Of a stretch of 64,000 nt of DNA, positions 30,302 through 39,182 are shown piece by piece (position 1 is the first letter of the stretch; each line of letters opens with the position of its first letter). A program made the position numbers and the translations under genes. The stretch spans positions 1 to 64,000 of the forward strand of contig NZ_KK366009.1 of assembly GCF_000686725.1 (NCBI RefSeq), in the 5' to 3' direction. This DNA is from Clostridium akagii DSM 12554 (lineage in GTDB: Bacteria > Bacillota > Clostridia > Clostridiales > Clostridiaceae). The notes beneath the pieces were generated by a model. That model worked only from the letters and a program-made list of their open reading frames with translations, searched no databases and was not told the origin of the DNA.

Positions 30302-30934
30302 CTAAATTATGTTCTTAACACTCGCTTTATTTTCAGATATCGGATTTAATGTCACGATTTCTGGTAATTCCCAGTTTCGTACTCCTCTATTAAATCTCTT
30401 TGGATGCAACTCTCTGGCTGATTTATAAACTTAATTTCTGGGATAAATTATACATTAGGCATTACCGGTATGCCTACTCATTGGCGTTACAAAATTCAAT
30501 CCACTATGATAATGTATATTATTGTATCAATTTACAAATTTGTAAACCAAATCTCTTGCTTCTTCTATATTTGTAAATCCATCTTTAGGATAGCTTGAAG
30601 TATATTTGCAAGTCTTAAACAATGCTTCCGAATAAGGATTATAATTGCTTACTCTAGGTCTTGAATATGATGACATAATACCAAGCATTTCAAGCTTTGT
30701 CTTCGGTGTGTAAGATTTCATAGGAACTCCATTATCAGAATGTAGCACTAATGGTCTTCCACTAATTTGCTCTGCTAAAACAGCTCTTTCTACTAAATCT
30801 GATGCTAGTTCTCCAAGTTCCTCATGGCAAACTTCCCAAGCTACCATCTTTCTGCTTAATATATCCATAATCACGTATAACTTACAATATGCTCCTCTTG
30901 TATAACTATTCAGTAGGATAAGTAAAGGGTGCAA
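30302..30934 (-). pseudogene. IS3-family transposase OrfB, decayed C-terminal two thirds
   Basis: The - strand reads YTRGAYCKLYVIMDILSRK, LVLHSDNGVPMK and NPYSEALFKTCKY, which are the DDE integrase core of IS3 OrfB. After in-frame stops it goes on through YNNIHYHSGLNFVTP and ARELHPKRFNRGVRNWELP to a final stop near 30302. The longest uninterrupted piece is 30527-30934. The N-terminal third is missing and the frame slips just upstream of SYTRG, where the group II intron remnant begins. Confidence 0.75.
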
Positions 30935-30939
30935 TCATA

Positions 30940-31420
30940 GTAATGATTTTCCCACATACTCTCCACCGAACCACACGTACACTTCTCTATGTATGTTGCT
31001 CTCCACAAATCATATAACCTTAGGTTTGCATTTGCATTAAGCTATAGCAGATTTCACATGCTGCTAGAGTTTTCCTATTGTTTTTTAGCATTGCAATGTT
31101 CCAGGGTTTATCAGATTTTATTTCTGTGAGCTTTCTTACTTAGTGCATTATTACTATTACCGATATATTATTGGCCCCACACAATTCACAGTGGCTATTT
31201 TTTAGTCTGAGTGCAGAACTATGTTTTCCAAATGGATATTTGTATTTTTCTTTTAAATCATAAAATTGTGAATCATAAGGAGTTGTTATACTTTTATCGG
31301 TTCCTAAGCCATTATCATGGTAAAATAGTGCACTAGTTTTCTTTCTTGTATCTTTGTAAATTTCGAATTTCCCATTTATATCATATTGAAATCTTATTTA
31401 TTTTATAGATAAAATTTTCT
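30940..31420 (-). pseudogene. Group II intron remnant: 3' RNA domains and end of intron-encoded protein
   Basis: On the - strand, a decayed reading frame gives KYKYPFGKHSSALRLK and NSHCELCGANNISVIVIMH, then VRKLTEIKSDKPWNIAMLK and RKTLAACEICYS. This matches the C-terminal HNH/zinc region of group II intron maturase proteins (CxxC, then HHVRKLKDL, then RRKTLVLCKKCH). Shortly downstream, near 30960-31008, comes a segment of the GAGC...GTACGTGTGGTTCGG kind typical of intron domain V. A stop and substitutions break the protein. The reverse transcriptase part is absent. Bases 31421-31740 show nothing I can name. Confidence 0.6.
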
Positions 31421-31746
31421 AGGACACGCAAGTGTGAACACTACTACTGAACTATCCATTTAAATATATACTGTTAAACAAAGCGATTAATTCAAATATA
31501 AGTAACTTGTTGGATATTATTCTACATTTTACACTAAAATCATCATTAAAACAATTAATTTTAGTAAATGATGATTTATAGGCATTAAAAATCACAGGAA
31601 TATAAAACAACAAAAGTTCGCAGGCAGTGAATAACATTTGCTGATTTTGTCTAGGGTTTAAGTAATATCAAAAATGATAACTGATGGTCTAATGGAAACA
31701 ATATATTGAAATGTTATATATTATTTCATAAAAATACAAAATATAG

Positions 31747-31775
31747 TTGACGAAATTTGATATAGGCAATACAAT
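31747..31775 (+). promoter_or_regulatory. Sigma-A type promoter for the ABC exporter pair
   Basis: TTGACG (31747-31752), a 17-base spacer and TACAAT (31770-31775). The transcript would carry a leader of about 160 bases before the first ABC gene. Confidence 0.6.
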
Positions 31776-31877
31776 TAAAATATACTTAATAGAAAAAATA
31801 TTAAACATTAAAAAGAAACAATTATTAAGAAAATATATGCTACCAATAGTCGAACTGCGTCTATTATTCGTTAACCT

Positions 31878-31920
31878 AAAAATCCAAAAGTCCATTAGAG
31901 GACAAGGTAGTGGATTTTTT
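31878..31920 (+). terminator. Leader hairpin, candidate attenuator ahead of the ABC exporter pair
   Basis: AAAATCCA (31879-31886) pairs with TGGATTTT (31911-31918), with an inner GTCC (31890-31893) / GGAC (31900-31903) pair and a closing T-run. It ends 22 bases before the ATG at 31942, so it could stop transcription before the gene. A short frame from the ATG at 31837 runs through it in frame with the ABC gene, with only a weak ribosome site. Confidence 0.5.
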
Positions 31921-31941
31921 GCATTGAGAGGAGTGTTGTTT

Positions 31942-33714
31942 ATGAGTAAAAAAAAATCGTCCACAAAGATGGCTGTTATAAGTTTATTTCCATTTGTAAA
32001 AAAATATAGAAGTTACATAATAATAACTTTATTTGCAGTTGTCGTTGAAGTTATTATAGGAATATATTTTGCAAAAGCATTAGGTGGAATTGCGGATGCA
32101 GCTATTGCAAAGAACTTTATAGCGCTAAAAAAGTTTTTAGTTTTATTTTTTGCAGTAATATTCTTAGATATGGCAATAAAATTTATTAAAGCATTTTTTA
32201 CAGGAAGGTTTACAGAGTGTTGCTTATTTGATATTAGGCAGAAAACCTTTAGAAACATTAGTAATCTTCCAATTCCTTATTTGGACAAACATTCCTCTGG
32301 AGATTTAGTTTCAAGAATAAATACTGACCTAGTACTCATACAAAACTTTTTGCAAGGTACATTAGCTGATCTTTTAGCTATTCCCTTAAGAGTGATTGTA
32401 TCTGGGACATATCTATTTATAATAAGTTGGAAGCTTGCTTTGTTCACTGTAATTTCAATTCCGCTGTTGATGGTACTCTCTATAACTTTAAGCAAGCCGG
32501 TACAAAAATATATAAAACAGCAACAGGATGAGATAGGTAAGGTAAATTCTCTAGCAGAAGATTGTATTTCTGGTCTTCTTGTTATAAAATCTTTTGTTCT
32601 TCAAGAAAATATGAAGGGAAGATACGATGAGGCTGTTAATGAATCTGTTTCCAAAGGATTGAAGGCTTGTTTAATTGAGGCTATAGTATCTCCTTTTGGT
32701 ATCCTTATGAATATAATTCCATTTGTTCTTTGTTTTGCTTACGGAGGATATTTAGGTGTTCATGGTGAAATTACAGTCGGGATGTTAATAGCATTTATCC
32801 AGCTTGTAGACTACGTGGTTAATCCTTTGAGTAATGTTCCTAATCTGATAAAGGGATTTAGGTCAGCTTCGGCAGGTACTGAGCGAATAAATGAAATATG
32901 GAATGAAGCAAAGGAAAGAACAAATGGTACTAAATTTAATATTAACGCTAAAGTTCATACCATAAGATTTGAAGGTGTGTGTTTTTCATATAATGAAGAC
33001 AAAAATATTTTAAAAGAATTAAGCTTCAATATAAAAAATGGCGAAACGGTGGCCTTAGTGGGTCGTAGCGGCTGTGGCAAAAGCACATTACTAAAATTAA
33101 TTAACGGTTTTTATGGCGTTAATAAAGGTAGTATAAAAATATATAATCATGATATTAGATCTTGGAAGCTAACTGATATGCGAAATTTGATATCTACAGT
33201 ATCTCAGGATAATTATCTTTTCCCTGAAAGCATTTATGTAAACATAGCATATGGAAATCATCAGGCTTCGAAGGAGGAAATAACCACTGCCGCGAAACTA
33301 GCTAATTGTGATGATTTTATTATGTCACTGCCTAAGGGATATGATACTTTAATTGGTGAAAGAGGAGTCAAGTTATCAGGAGGTCAAAAGCAAAGAATTG
33401 CTATAGCAAGAGCTATCCTTAAAAATGCGCCTATTCTTCTATTAGATGAAGCCACCTCTGCATTAGATACAGAGTCAGAAAAGGAAGTACAAAATGCACT
33501 TTTGAAGCTTATGGAAAATAGGACAACATTAGTTGTTGCCCATAGACTATCTACCATTCAGAATGTAGATAGAATACTTGTGATAGATGATGGATGTGTT
33601 GTGGAAGAAGGTAATCATGAAGAGTTATTTCTAAAAGATGCATTATACAAACAACTCTACTTAAAACAATTTATTGACAAACCTGAAAATAAAATTGGAA
33701 AATTAGATGCATAG
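31942..33714 (+). CDS. ABC exporter half-transporter (BmrC/MdlA-like)
   Basis: A 590-aa ABCB-type protein. Six membrane spans fill about residues 20-310, followed by an ATPase with Walker A GRSGCGKST (near 374), signature LSGGQKQR (near 478), Walker B ILLLDEATSALD (near 498) and VVAHRLST. GAGAGGAG sets the ATG at 31942; the frame is open further upstream, but there it overlaps the leader hairpin. The next gene, 12 bases on, encodes a second half-transporter, so the two should form a heterodimeric multidrug or peptide exporter like BmrCD of Bacillus. Substrate unknown; the leader suggests control by a translation inhibitor. Confidence 0.9.
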   Translation: MSKKKSSTKMAVISLFPFVKKYRSYIIITLFAVVVEVIIGIYFAKALGGIADAAIAKNFIALKKFLVLFFAVIFLDMAIKFIKAFFTGRFTECCLFDIRQKTFRNISNLPIPYLDKHSSGDLVSRINTDLVLIQNFLQGTLADLLAIPLRVIVSGTYLFIISWKLALFTVISIPLLMVLSITLSKPVQKYIKQQQDEIGKVNSLAEDCISGLLVIKSFVLQENMKGRYDEAVNESVSKGLKACLIEAIVSPFGILMNIIPFVLCFAYGGYLGVHGEITVGMLIAFIQLVDYVVNPLSNVPNLIKGFRSASAGTERINEIWNEAKERTNGTKFNINAKVHTIRFEGVCFSYNEDKNILKELSFNIKNGETVALVGRSGCGKSTLLKLINGFYGVNKGSIKIYNHDIRSWKLTDMRNLISTVSQDNYLFPESIYVNIAYGNHQASKEEITTAAKLANCDDFIMSLPKGYDTLIGERGVKLSGGQKQRIAIARAILKNAPILLLDEATSALDTESEKEVQNALLKLMENRTTLVVAHRLSTIQNVDRILVIDDGCVVEEGNHEELFLKDALYKQLYLKQFIDKPENKIGKLDA

Positions 33715-33726
33715 GGAGGCAATAAT

Positions 33727-35484
33727 ATGTTAAAAAAGCTAAAAAATAATAATTTATTTAGAATAACCAAATTTTTAAAGAAAAATTGGCCTCTATATAG
33801 CATAGGATTAATTGGACTTAGTTTTATTAATTTTATTTGCAACTTTTTTTCAGCGGTTGGAATAAAGGCAATGACAGATGCACTTTTAAGTAAAGACATG
33901 AATGCACTAATGAAAGGTATCATTTTTATGGCGACAGGATTTGGTATATTAGTAATAATTATTCCTTTTTTATCTTATGCCTTTGATAGCAGTATAAAAA
34001 AGACTACAGGTGAAATTCGAAGAATATTATTTTTCCATATAGAAAAGCTTCCTGTAAAATACATTGAAAATAATCATAGTGGAGATTTGATTTCAAGGCT
34101 AACAAATGATGTTCAAACTGCTGAAAATGCTTATGGTAATCAGCTTTTAATGGTAATGATGCCAATTGTATCTGGTATGGGGTCTATTATAGTTATATTT
34201 TATATTGATTGGCGTATGGCCATTTTGGGAGTTATAATTGGAGCATCTACCATAATTTCAAACACTATATTTATCAAACCCTTAAAAAAGGTTAGTGATA
34301 AAATACAAGATTTATTATCTTCCTTAAATCAAAACCTTACAGATACTTTAGGTGGTATACAAGTTATTAAATCATTTAATCTATTAGGATTAATGGAGAA
34401 AAAGTTTAAGATGAATAATGAAGATATTAGAAAGTGGTCCATAAATCGTGTAATTAAAAATTCTTTCTTAAATGGCATCAATAGCTTTCTCGGAAATATG
34501 AGCTTTATTGGTATTTACGTAATAGGTATAGTCTTTATTATTAATAACACGCTTACTTTTGGGAAACTTATTGCTATAATCCAGATGTTAAATGGTGTAA
34601 TGTGGATGTTTAATTCCTTAGGGGTATTTTTGACCCAGCTTCAAAGTTCTCTTGCAGGAATAGATAGAATATTTGAAATTTTAGATATAAAAGAAGAAGA
34701 AACCACTGTAACATTAAACAATTTAGAAAATGTAGAAAGGGATGCTCAAGATGGAATTATAGAATTTGAAAATATTAAGTTTGCATATGAAGAAACTAAT
34801 GTTTTAAATAGTGTAAATATAGAGGTTGGCAAAAATGAAGTTATAGCTATTGTAGGCTCCAGCGGAGGTGGTAAAAGTACTTTGTTTAAACTCCTTTTAA
34901 AATTTTACAACATTAAAGAAGGTTGTATAAAGGTATTTGGAAAAGATATAAATACCTTTAGTCTTGAAGAGTTAAGAAGTCTCATAGCATATGTTCCTCA
35001 AGATAATTATCTTTTTAGCGGAACAATTGCAGATAATATATCATATGGAAAGGAGAATGCCACATTAGAACAAGTTATTGAATCAGCAAAGTCTGCCAAT
35101 GCTCATGAGTTCATAATGACGCTTTCTTCTGGTTATGGAACTGAAGTTGGGGAAAGAGGAGCACACCTCTCAGGGGGGCAAAGACAAAGAATTGCAATAG
35201 CTAGGGCTATACTTAAGAATGCACCTATACTTCTTTTAGATGAAGCTACCTCCTCTTTGGATTCTGAGTCTGAGGATGCAGTTCAAAAAGCCTTAGACAT
35301 CATTATGAAGGGTAGAAGCACAATGGTAGTAGCACACAGGCTATCCACCATCCAACATGCTGATAAAATCTTGGTTTTAGATAATGGAATCATTCCAGAG
35401 GTAGGAGATCATGAAACCTTACTTAATATCAATGGTATTTATTCAAGACTATATAATTTACAGTTTGAAGGAAAACAAGCATGA
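33727..35484 (+). CDS. ABC exporter half-transporter (BmrD/MdlB-like)
   Basis: A 585-aa partner of the preceding gene: membrane domain at about 20-310, Walker A GSSGGGKST (near 377), signature LSGGQRQR (near 482), Walker B LLLDEATSSLD (near 504) and VVAHRLST. GGGAGG precedes the ATG. Both halves keep the catalytic Glu after Walker B, so neither nucleotide site looks plainly degenerate, unlike many heterodimeric exporters. The product acts in the cytoplasmic membrane. Confidence 0.9.
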   Translation: MLKKLKNNNLFRITKFLKKNWPLYSIGLIGLSFINFICNFFSAVGIKAMTDALLSKDMNALMKGIIFMATGFGILVIIIPFLSYAFDSSIKKTTGEIRRILFFHIEKLPVKYIENNHSGDLISRLTNDVQTAENAYGNQLLMVMMPIVSGMGSIIVIFYIDWRMAILGVIIGASTIISNTIFIKPLKKVSDKIQDLLSSLNQNLTDTLGGIQVIKSFNLLGLMEKKFKMNNEDIRKWSINRVIKNSFLNGINSFLGNMSFIGIYVIGIVFIINNTLTFGKLIAIIQMLNGVMWMFNSLGVFLTQLQSSLAGIDRIFEILDIKEEETTVTLNNLENVERDAQDGIIEFENIKFAYEETNVLNSVNIEVGKNEVIAIVGSSGGGKSTLFKLLLKFYNIKEGCIKVFGKDINTFSLEELRSLIAYVPQDNYLFSGTIADNISYGKENATLEQVIESAKSANAHEFIMTLSSGYGTEVGERGAHLSGGQRQRIAIARAILKNAPILLLDEATSSLDSESEDAVQKALDIIMKGRSTMVVAHRLSTIQHADKILVLDNGIIPEVGDHETLLNINGIYSRLYNLQFEGKQA

Positions 35485-35604
35485 AATTGTATTGATCTTC
35501 AAAAAAATCAGTACCGACCATTTTATAGATAGTTTGGCAAATCCATATGGGGGTGAAATGAGAATATTTGTATACAAAGATATACAAGGGTAGTGTTGAA
35601 TAAA

Positions 35605-35650
35605 AAATAAACTTATCTTATTATGGAAACATAGCGAGATAAGTTTATTT
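35605..35650. terminator. Terminator after ABC exporter pair
   Basis: AAATAAACTTATCT pairs with AGATAAGTTTATTT across an 18-base loop. AT-rich and symmetric, so it could act in both directions. The surrounding 35485-35774 holds no gene I can support. Confidence 0.6.
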
Positions 35651-35774
35651 CGTTCTGCAGTGTTAAGATTTTCATCAACATCTTCTGAGGCTGCAACATT
35701 GAGAATTAATTTACATTTTTAAGTTTAAGTACACAATTACGATTGCTCCCTCTATTATGGACAATTTCTAACGT

Positions 35775-36113
35775 ATGCTAACTAAGCAGAGAGAATTTAT
35801 TAAGCAGGAAACTTGGATAGAAAAAAGAATAATAGATACAGCTACAGAGATAAGCATATTAGGAGCAGAAATAGACGAAAAAGAATCTGACCTAAATAAT
35901 ATAGAGTTGGGAATGAAAAGAGCCATAGGGCAATATAAAGAGAAAGAAACAATATTACAAATGAGATATAGAGATTATAGAACTTATGAACAAATCGCAA
36001 AAGAAATAAGGTCCAGTAAATCAAATGTAGAAAAAATTTTGAAAACTAAAATTCTATATGAGATTAGTAAATGGGTAAGAAATACTAAGGAACTGGAAGA
36101 AAAGAAGTCTTGA
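35775..36113 (+). CDS. Phage-type sigma-region-4/HTH-like protein
   Basis: A 112-aa charged protein. After a coiled-coil-like N-terminal half, residues 55-100 (KETILQMRYRDYRTYEQIAK, then SSKSNVEKIL) look like the helix-turn-helix of sigma region 4 and of ArpU/RinA-type late phage regulators. No ribosome site precedes the ATG, so it may be the C-terminal part of a longer gene. No other phage gene is adjacent apart from the holin-like protein at 37620. Role unknown, probably DNA binding. Confidence 0.5.
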   Translation: MLTKQREFIKQETWIEKRIIDTATEISILGAEIDEKESDLNNIELGMKRAIGQYKEKETILQMRYRDYRTYEQIAKEIRSSKSNVEKILKTKILYEISKWVRNTKELEEKKS

Positions 36114-36243
36114 GTAACATCAAAGTTTCACCATTTAAAAATAATGATTAATAGAAATACATATTTCAATAGCCAACTTGGGTAAACCGATACACATTTC
36201 AAAAAGCAGCTTCAGGATCTTAAAATAAGACATAACAAAATTT

Positions 36244-36272
36244 AAGGAGGAATATAAGATACATTCCTCCTT
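36244..36272 (-). terminator. Terminator of the small gene at 36282
   Basis: AAGGAGGAAT (36244-36253) pairs with ATTCCTCCTT (36263-36272). Read on the - strand it lies nine bases past the stop codon and is followed by an AT-rich stretch with short T-runs. Confidence 0.6.
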
Positions 36273-36281
36273 ACTCAAAAT

Positions 36282-36473
36282 TTATTCCTTGTAATTTGAA
36301 AGTGTAGCATTTGCATCTTGTAAAGCAATATCTACTGAGTCAAGAGTATTTGCAATTTGTTGTTTATTTTCAGGTTTTTCTACTGAGCTAAGTGCTTGGT
36401 TCAAACAATTCTTTGCATCTTGAAGCTTAGTTGTTACATCTTGAACATGTTGTTTAGCGTTTTTTGTTTCCAT
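36282..36473 (-). CDS. Small helical protein of unknown function
   Basis: A 63-aa protein, hydrophilic and rich in Ala, Gln, Asn and Asp, likely two amphipathic helices (KQHVQDVTTKLQDAKNCLNQ, then NTLDSVDIALQDANATL). A perfect AGGAGG lies upstream of the ATG and a terminator follows directly, so it is a real single-gene unit. I do not recognise the family. No signal peptide or membrane span is seen. Confidence 0.65.
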   Translation of the reverse strand: METKNAKQHVQDVTTKLQDAKNCLNQALSSVEKPENKQQIANTLDSVDIALQDANATLSNYKE

Positions 36474-36728
36474 CTAATGATACCTCCTAAGTTTTCCAAT
36501 ACATATGTACTTGAGTACACTAGTAGTATTTGTAATTTAACACAAAAAGATTCATGAAGAAAATAAAACATAGATTTCGTTACAGATTTTGAAAAAAATA
36601 TTAACAGATTTTTTTTACCATAATTACCTGATTTATTATTGATACATTCTTCATCAGTATTATTAGTGACATACAAAACATATGGAGACTTATGGCACAG
36701 GAACTATTACATTTGCTACAAGGGAACA

Positions 36729-36992
36729 ATGAAATATATAGGCAATGATGAAATTTGTTTAGTAATAAAACAAAAGATGTTCATAGGTGAAATCCAAATT
36801 GTTTATTTTAAAGAGCCAGATAGAGAACTTGAAAAAGGAGATATCAATAATAGGGAATATGAAGCTGAGTTAAGCATTCCAGCAAGTGAACGTACAATAT
36901 ATTATTATTATTATTATTATTATTGTTGTTGTTGTTATTATTTAGGGGCAGCAAGGAAATTATTTGCAAAAATCAGGGGATTAAGAATATAA
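36729..36992 (+). CDS. Short ORF containing a trinucleotide microsatellite, doubtful gene
   Basis: An 87-codon frame from the ATG at 36729 (AAGGGA upstream). Residues 1-56 look like ordinary protein (GEIQIVYFKEPDRELEKGD). Then come eight consecutive Tyr, four Cys and two Tyr codons, and a basic tail. The frame is open upstream to 36639. The repeat may have disrupted a once longer gene. I do not recognise a family. Confidence 0.3.
   Translation: MKYIGNDEICLVIKQKMFIGEIQIVYFKEPDRELEKGDINNREYEAELSIPASERTIYYYYYYYYCCCCYYLGAARKLFAKIRGLRI
36898..36945. repeat. (TAT)n(TGT)n(TAT)n trinucleotide microsatellite
   Basis: Eight TAT units, four TGT units and two TAT units without interruption. Tracts of this length are uncommon in bacteria outside phase-variable loci. 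Gain or loss of units would keep the frame. Confidence 0.9.
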
Positions 36993-37136
36993 TTAAAAAA
37001 GTTTGCAGTAATGGGGGCATAATCTGTGACATTATGCATGTAGTTAGAGAAATAAAGAGAGCAAGAATTAATAAAGAAACATTCACAAATGAGTGTTTCT
37101 TTTATATTGCGTATAAATATAGTGACAAAGTAAACA

Positions 37137-37385
37137 ATAAAAGATTTATTTATTGACATTGGAACTGAGGAGCTTAGTCATATGGAAATAGTTGAAGAAA
37201 CTATAAATTTGTTAAATGGTCACGAGGTAAACCGTGAAGCTGTGGGAAGTGGAGAAATTGAAACCCATGTACTTTCTGGATTGTCACCAGTCTTAATAAA
37301 CTCTTCGGGGGCACTATGGACAGCTGATTACATAACGGTTACATGTGATATCGTAGCAGATTTACTTTCAAATACGCGAAGGTAA
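37137..37385 (+). pseudogene. Manganese catalase, internal fragment
   Basis: From 37140 the frame reads KDLFIDIGTEELSHMEIV, later LSGLSPVLINSSGALWTADY and then DIVADLLSN. I recognise this as the di-manganese catalase core: the IGTEELSHLE helix with its metal-binding Glu and His, and the WTADY...DLVADLLSN segment. The N-terminal third is gone; a short YKYSDKV stretch in another frame just upstream may be its shifted end. The protein stops at SNTRR, where intact enzymes go on for about 100 residues. The ATG at 37182 has GAGGAG upstream by chance of the GTEEL codons and is not the true start. Confidence 0.7.
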
Positions 37386-37390
37386 TATTT

Positions 37391-37415
37391 AAGAGCTCTT
37401 AAAGGAGCTCTTTTT
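37391..37415 (+). terminator. Terminator after the catalase fragment
   Basis: AAGAGCTC (37391-37398) pairs with GAGCTCTT (37405-37412) around a six-base loop, followed by T residues. Bases 37416-37600 show nothing further that I can name. Confidence 0.75.
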
Positions 37416-37619
37416 AACACTCAAAATTATATAGGTAATGGTATATTAAGTATCTGCACTATAACCTTGGGTTAGTTAACATATTGAAAAGAATGTGATG
37501 TAAATTATAAATGAAAATGCGAACAAGGTTCTTTAAAAATTGAATAATTTAGTTACAATATGAACAAATTATATATGTCTTATAAATAGTTATTATTTTG
37601 ATAATGGAGGTAATTATAA

Positions 37620-37997
37620 ATGGCACATAACAAAGATTTTGAAAAAAGTAAAAATACCCACGATAAGGGTGGTTTACATTGGATTTGGAGATTAGTATAT
37701 GTGGCTATTATTTTATCAATAACGTCATATGTAACACCAGGTTTTACAATAAATGGGCTGTGGGGTTTTTTGTTAGCTGCAGCTATAATAATTGTATTAG
37801 ATTATTTAGTAGAGTTAATTATGGGAGTTGATGCATCACCTTTTGGAAGGGGGATAAGTGGGTTCTTGGTCACTGTGGTGATAATATATGCCACTCAATT
37901 TTTAGTTCCTTATATGAGGGTATCCATAATTGGGGCGATATTAGCAGCTTTGGTTGTAGGAATATTAGATGCAATAATTCCTGGAAGGGCAGTTTAG
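37620..37997 (+). CDS. Phage holin family 4 / 4-TM small membrane protein
   Basis: A 125-aa protein: a hydrophilic N-terminus of about 20 residues, then four hydrophobic spans (about 24-42, 46-66, 80-100 and 103-122) with GFTINGLWGFLLAAA between the first two. This is the layout of the phage_holin_4_2 family, which is common as a chromosomal gene in firmicutes and often not phage-linked. TGGAGG precedes the ATG. Acts in the cytoplasmic membrane; function in the host is not established. Confidence 0.75.
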   Translation: MAHNKDFEKSKNTHDKGGLHWIWRLVYVAIILSITSYVTPGFTINGLWGFLLAAAIIIVLDYLVELIMGVDASPFGRGISGFLVTVVIIYATQFLVPYMRVSIIGAILAALVVGILDAIIPGRAV

Positions 37998-38209
37998 ATA
38001 CATTAAAATAAATAATTATTGAATGACTTTTCAGAGTCTATTAAATAATGTAGTGTTATAGTTATCCTTTAAGTATTGTACTTTTGAAAAATATTTCATT
38101 ACAATTTTAAATTAGATATGTTATTGGATTTTAAGGGATTGTTTCATATTATTTTATTAATTTGAGACGATTTTTTATATATTCTTAGGGTACTTATAAT
38201 TTATAATAT

Positions 38210-38524
38210 ATGAAAAATATGATGATCGCATATCATGATGTTGGAGGTGCACATTCTACAGCAATAGAAGCTAATGTGCATATTAATAAATTGCCGGTAA
38301 ATAGAATACCAAGTAAGCAGGAAATACTTAATCTTCCTACATTTGATAAAGGTAATAATGGCCTAACCAAACAGTCTTCAACAGGGATACAAACGCATGT
38401 GCATGAATTTGCAGAAAACACAAAATTAGCGGAGAATGGAGAGGATAGGCATAATCATAATAATGTGCCATTGTATAAGCTACAGGCGAGTTTGAATTTA
38501 TTATATTTTAATTTTGCATCATAG
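38210..38524 (+). pseudogene. Chimeric ORF: DUF3189 N-terminus joined to a YmaF-like segment
   Basis: A 104-codon frame. Residues 5-45 (IAYHDVGGAHSTAIEANVHI, then PTFDK) match the start of DUF3189 proteins, which are normally about 150 aa. Residues 55-83 (STGIQTHVHEFAENTKLAE, then EDRHNH) instead match the His-rich YmaF family. The remainder (VPLYKLQASLNLLYFNFAS) fits neither. No ribosome site lies ahead of any start. The simplest reading is a deletion that fused two neighbouring genes. Bases 37998-38209 upstream hold nothing recognisable. Confidence 0.55.
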
Positions 38525-38559
38525 GAAATAAAATGTGTATGCACCCTTAAATGAGGGTT

Positions 38560-38720
38560 AATAGTAGAAGAATTCTAAAGAGAATAAAATAAATTACTTT
38601 ATGCAAAATATAATGGGACTAAAATCCACAGCATTTGCATTGTAAGTCCATTTATTGCTTTAGTTTTACCTATTTGGAATAAAATAATAGATTTAGAATT
38701 ACCTAAACATATTAAAAATA
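38560..38720 (+). other. Gene-less stretch with possible decayed coding scrap
   Basis: A frame-shifted run gives YFMQNIMGLKSTAFAL and, in another frame, SPFIALVLPIWNKIIDLELP. This looks like the end of a membrane protein gene, but I cannot name the family. No start or ribosome site is present. Confidence 0.25.
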
Positions 38721-38721
38721 A

Positions 38722-38769
38722 AAACCTGTTAAGTTATGAAACACAATGGTTTCAACACTTAACAGGTTT
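38722..38769 (-). terminator. Terminator of tRNA-Leu
   Basis: AAACCTGTTAAG pairs perfectly with CTTAACAGGTTT across a 24-base loop. On the - strand it lies just past the tRNA 3' end and is followed by TTTTTATTTTT. Confidence 0.8.
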
Positions 38770-38781
38770 CTTAAAAAATCT

Positions 38782-38863
38782 TGGTGCCGATGGTGGGATT
38801 CGAACCCACATGGTTTCCCGCACGATTTTGAGTCGTGAGCGTATGCCGTTCCGCCACATCGGC
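38782..38863 (-). tRNA. tRNA-Leu (anticodon CAA)
   Basis: Read on the - strand: acceptor GCCGATG pairs with CATCGGC, discriminator A and encoded CCA at the end. The anticodon arm is ACGA-CTCAAAA-TCGT, giving anticodon CAA for UUG. A variable arm (GCGGGAAACCATG region) and T-loop TTCGAAT are present, as expected for a class II leucine tRNA. 82 bases with CCA. Confidence 0.93.
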
Positions 38864-39182
38864 AAAGTCAACATTAAGAATTATACCATGGGGATGTATT
38901 ATAGTCAAGTTGTATTTTTAGTTTGACATATATATTTCTAAAGAGTGTTAAAAAATATACATATTTAGATTATATTATATAATCAGTAGATTAAAAATAA
39001 TAAAAACAGCTCTTATAATAATGTTTTTTTGAAAAAATGTTGTTACTGTGAGGTTTATTTGTTAAAATTAAATGGTTGTTGTAATTACTTATGTAGTTAC
39101 TATGTATTGTTATGTACAATACAATATCTTTTTTGTTAAAGTATTAACGAATTAAGTATTTGTGTAGGAAGGAGAAATTTTA

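Noticed and set aside
35411-35593. Frame overlapping the end of the second ABC half-transporter
   Set aside because: It starts inside the ABC gene in another frame and lacks a ribosome site; no similarity that I can see.
36923-37156. Open frame of 77 codons after the microsatellite
   Set aside because: It starts inside the repeat, has no ribosome site and no family resemblance; only its last codons may belong to the broken catalase.
37620-37997. Holin-like protein together with the sigma-like ORF, considered as a prophage
   Set aside because: No capsid, portal, terminase, integrase or lysin genes nearby, and this holin family is often an ordinary chromosomal gene.
38233-38421. Cysteine-containing - strand frame opposite the DUF3189/YmaF chimera
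   Set aside because: It mirrors the + strand reading, where family motifs are clear.
38782-38863. tRNA-Leu gene as an integration site
   Set aside because: No integrase and no direct repeat of the tRNA 3' end were seen in the window.
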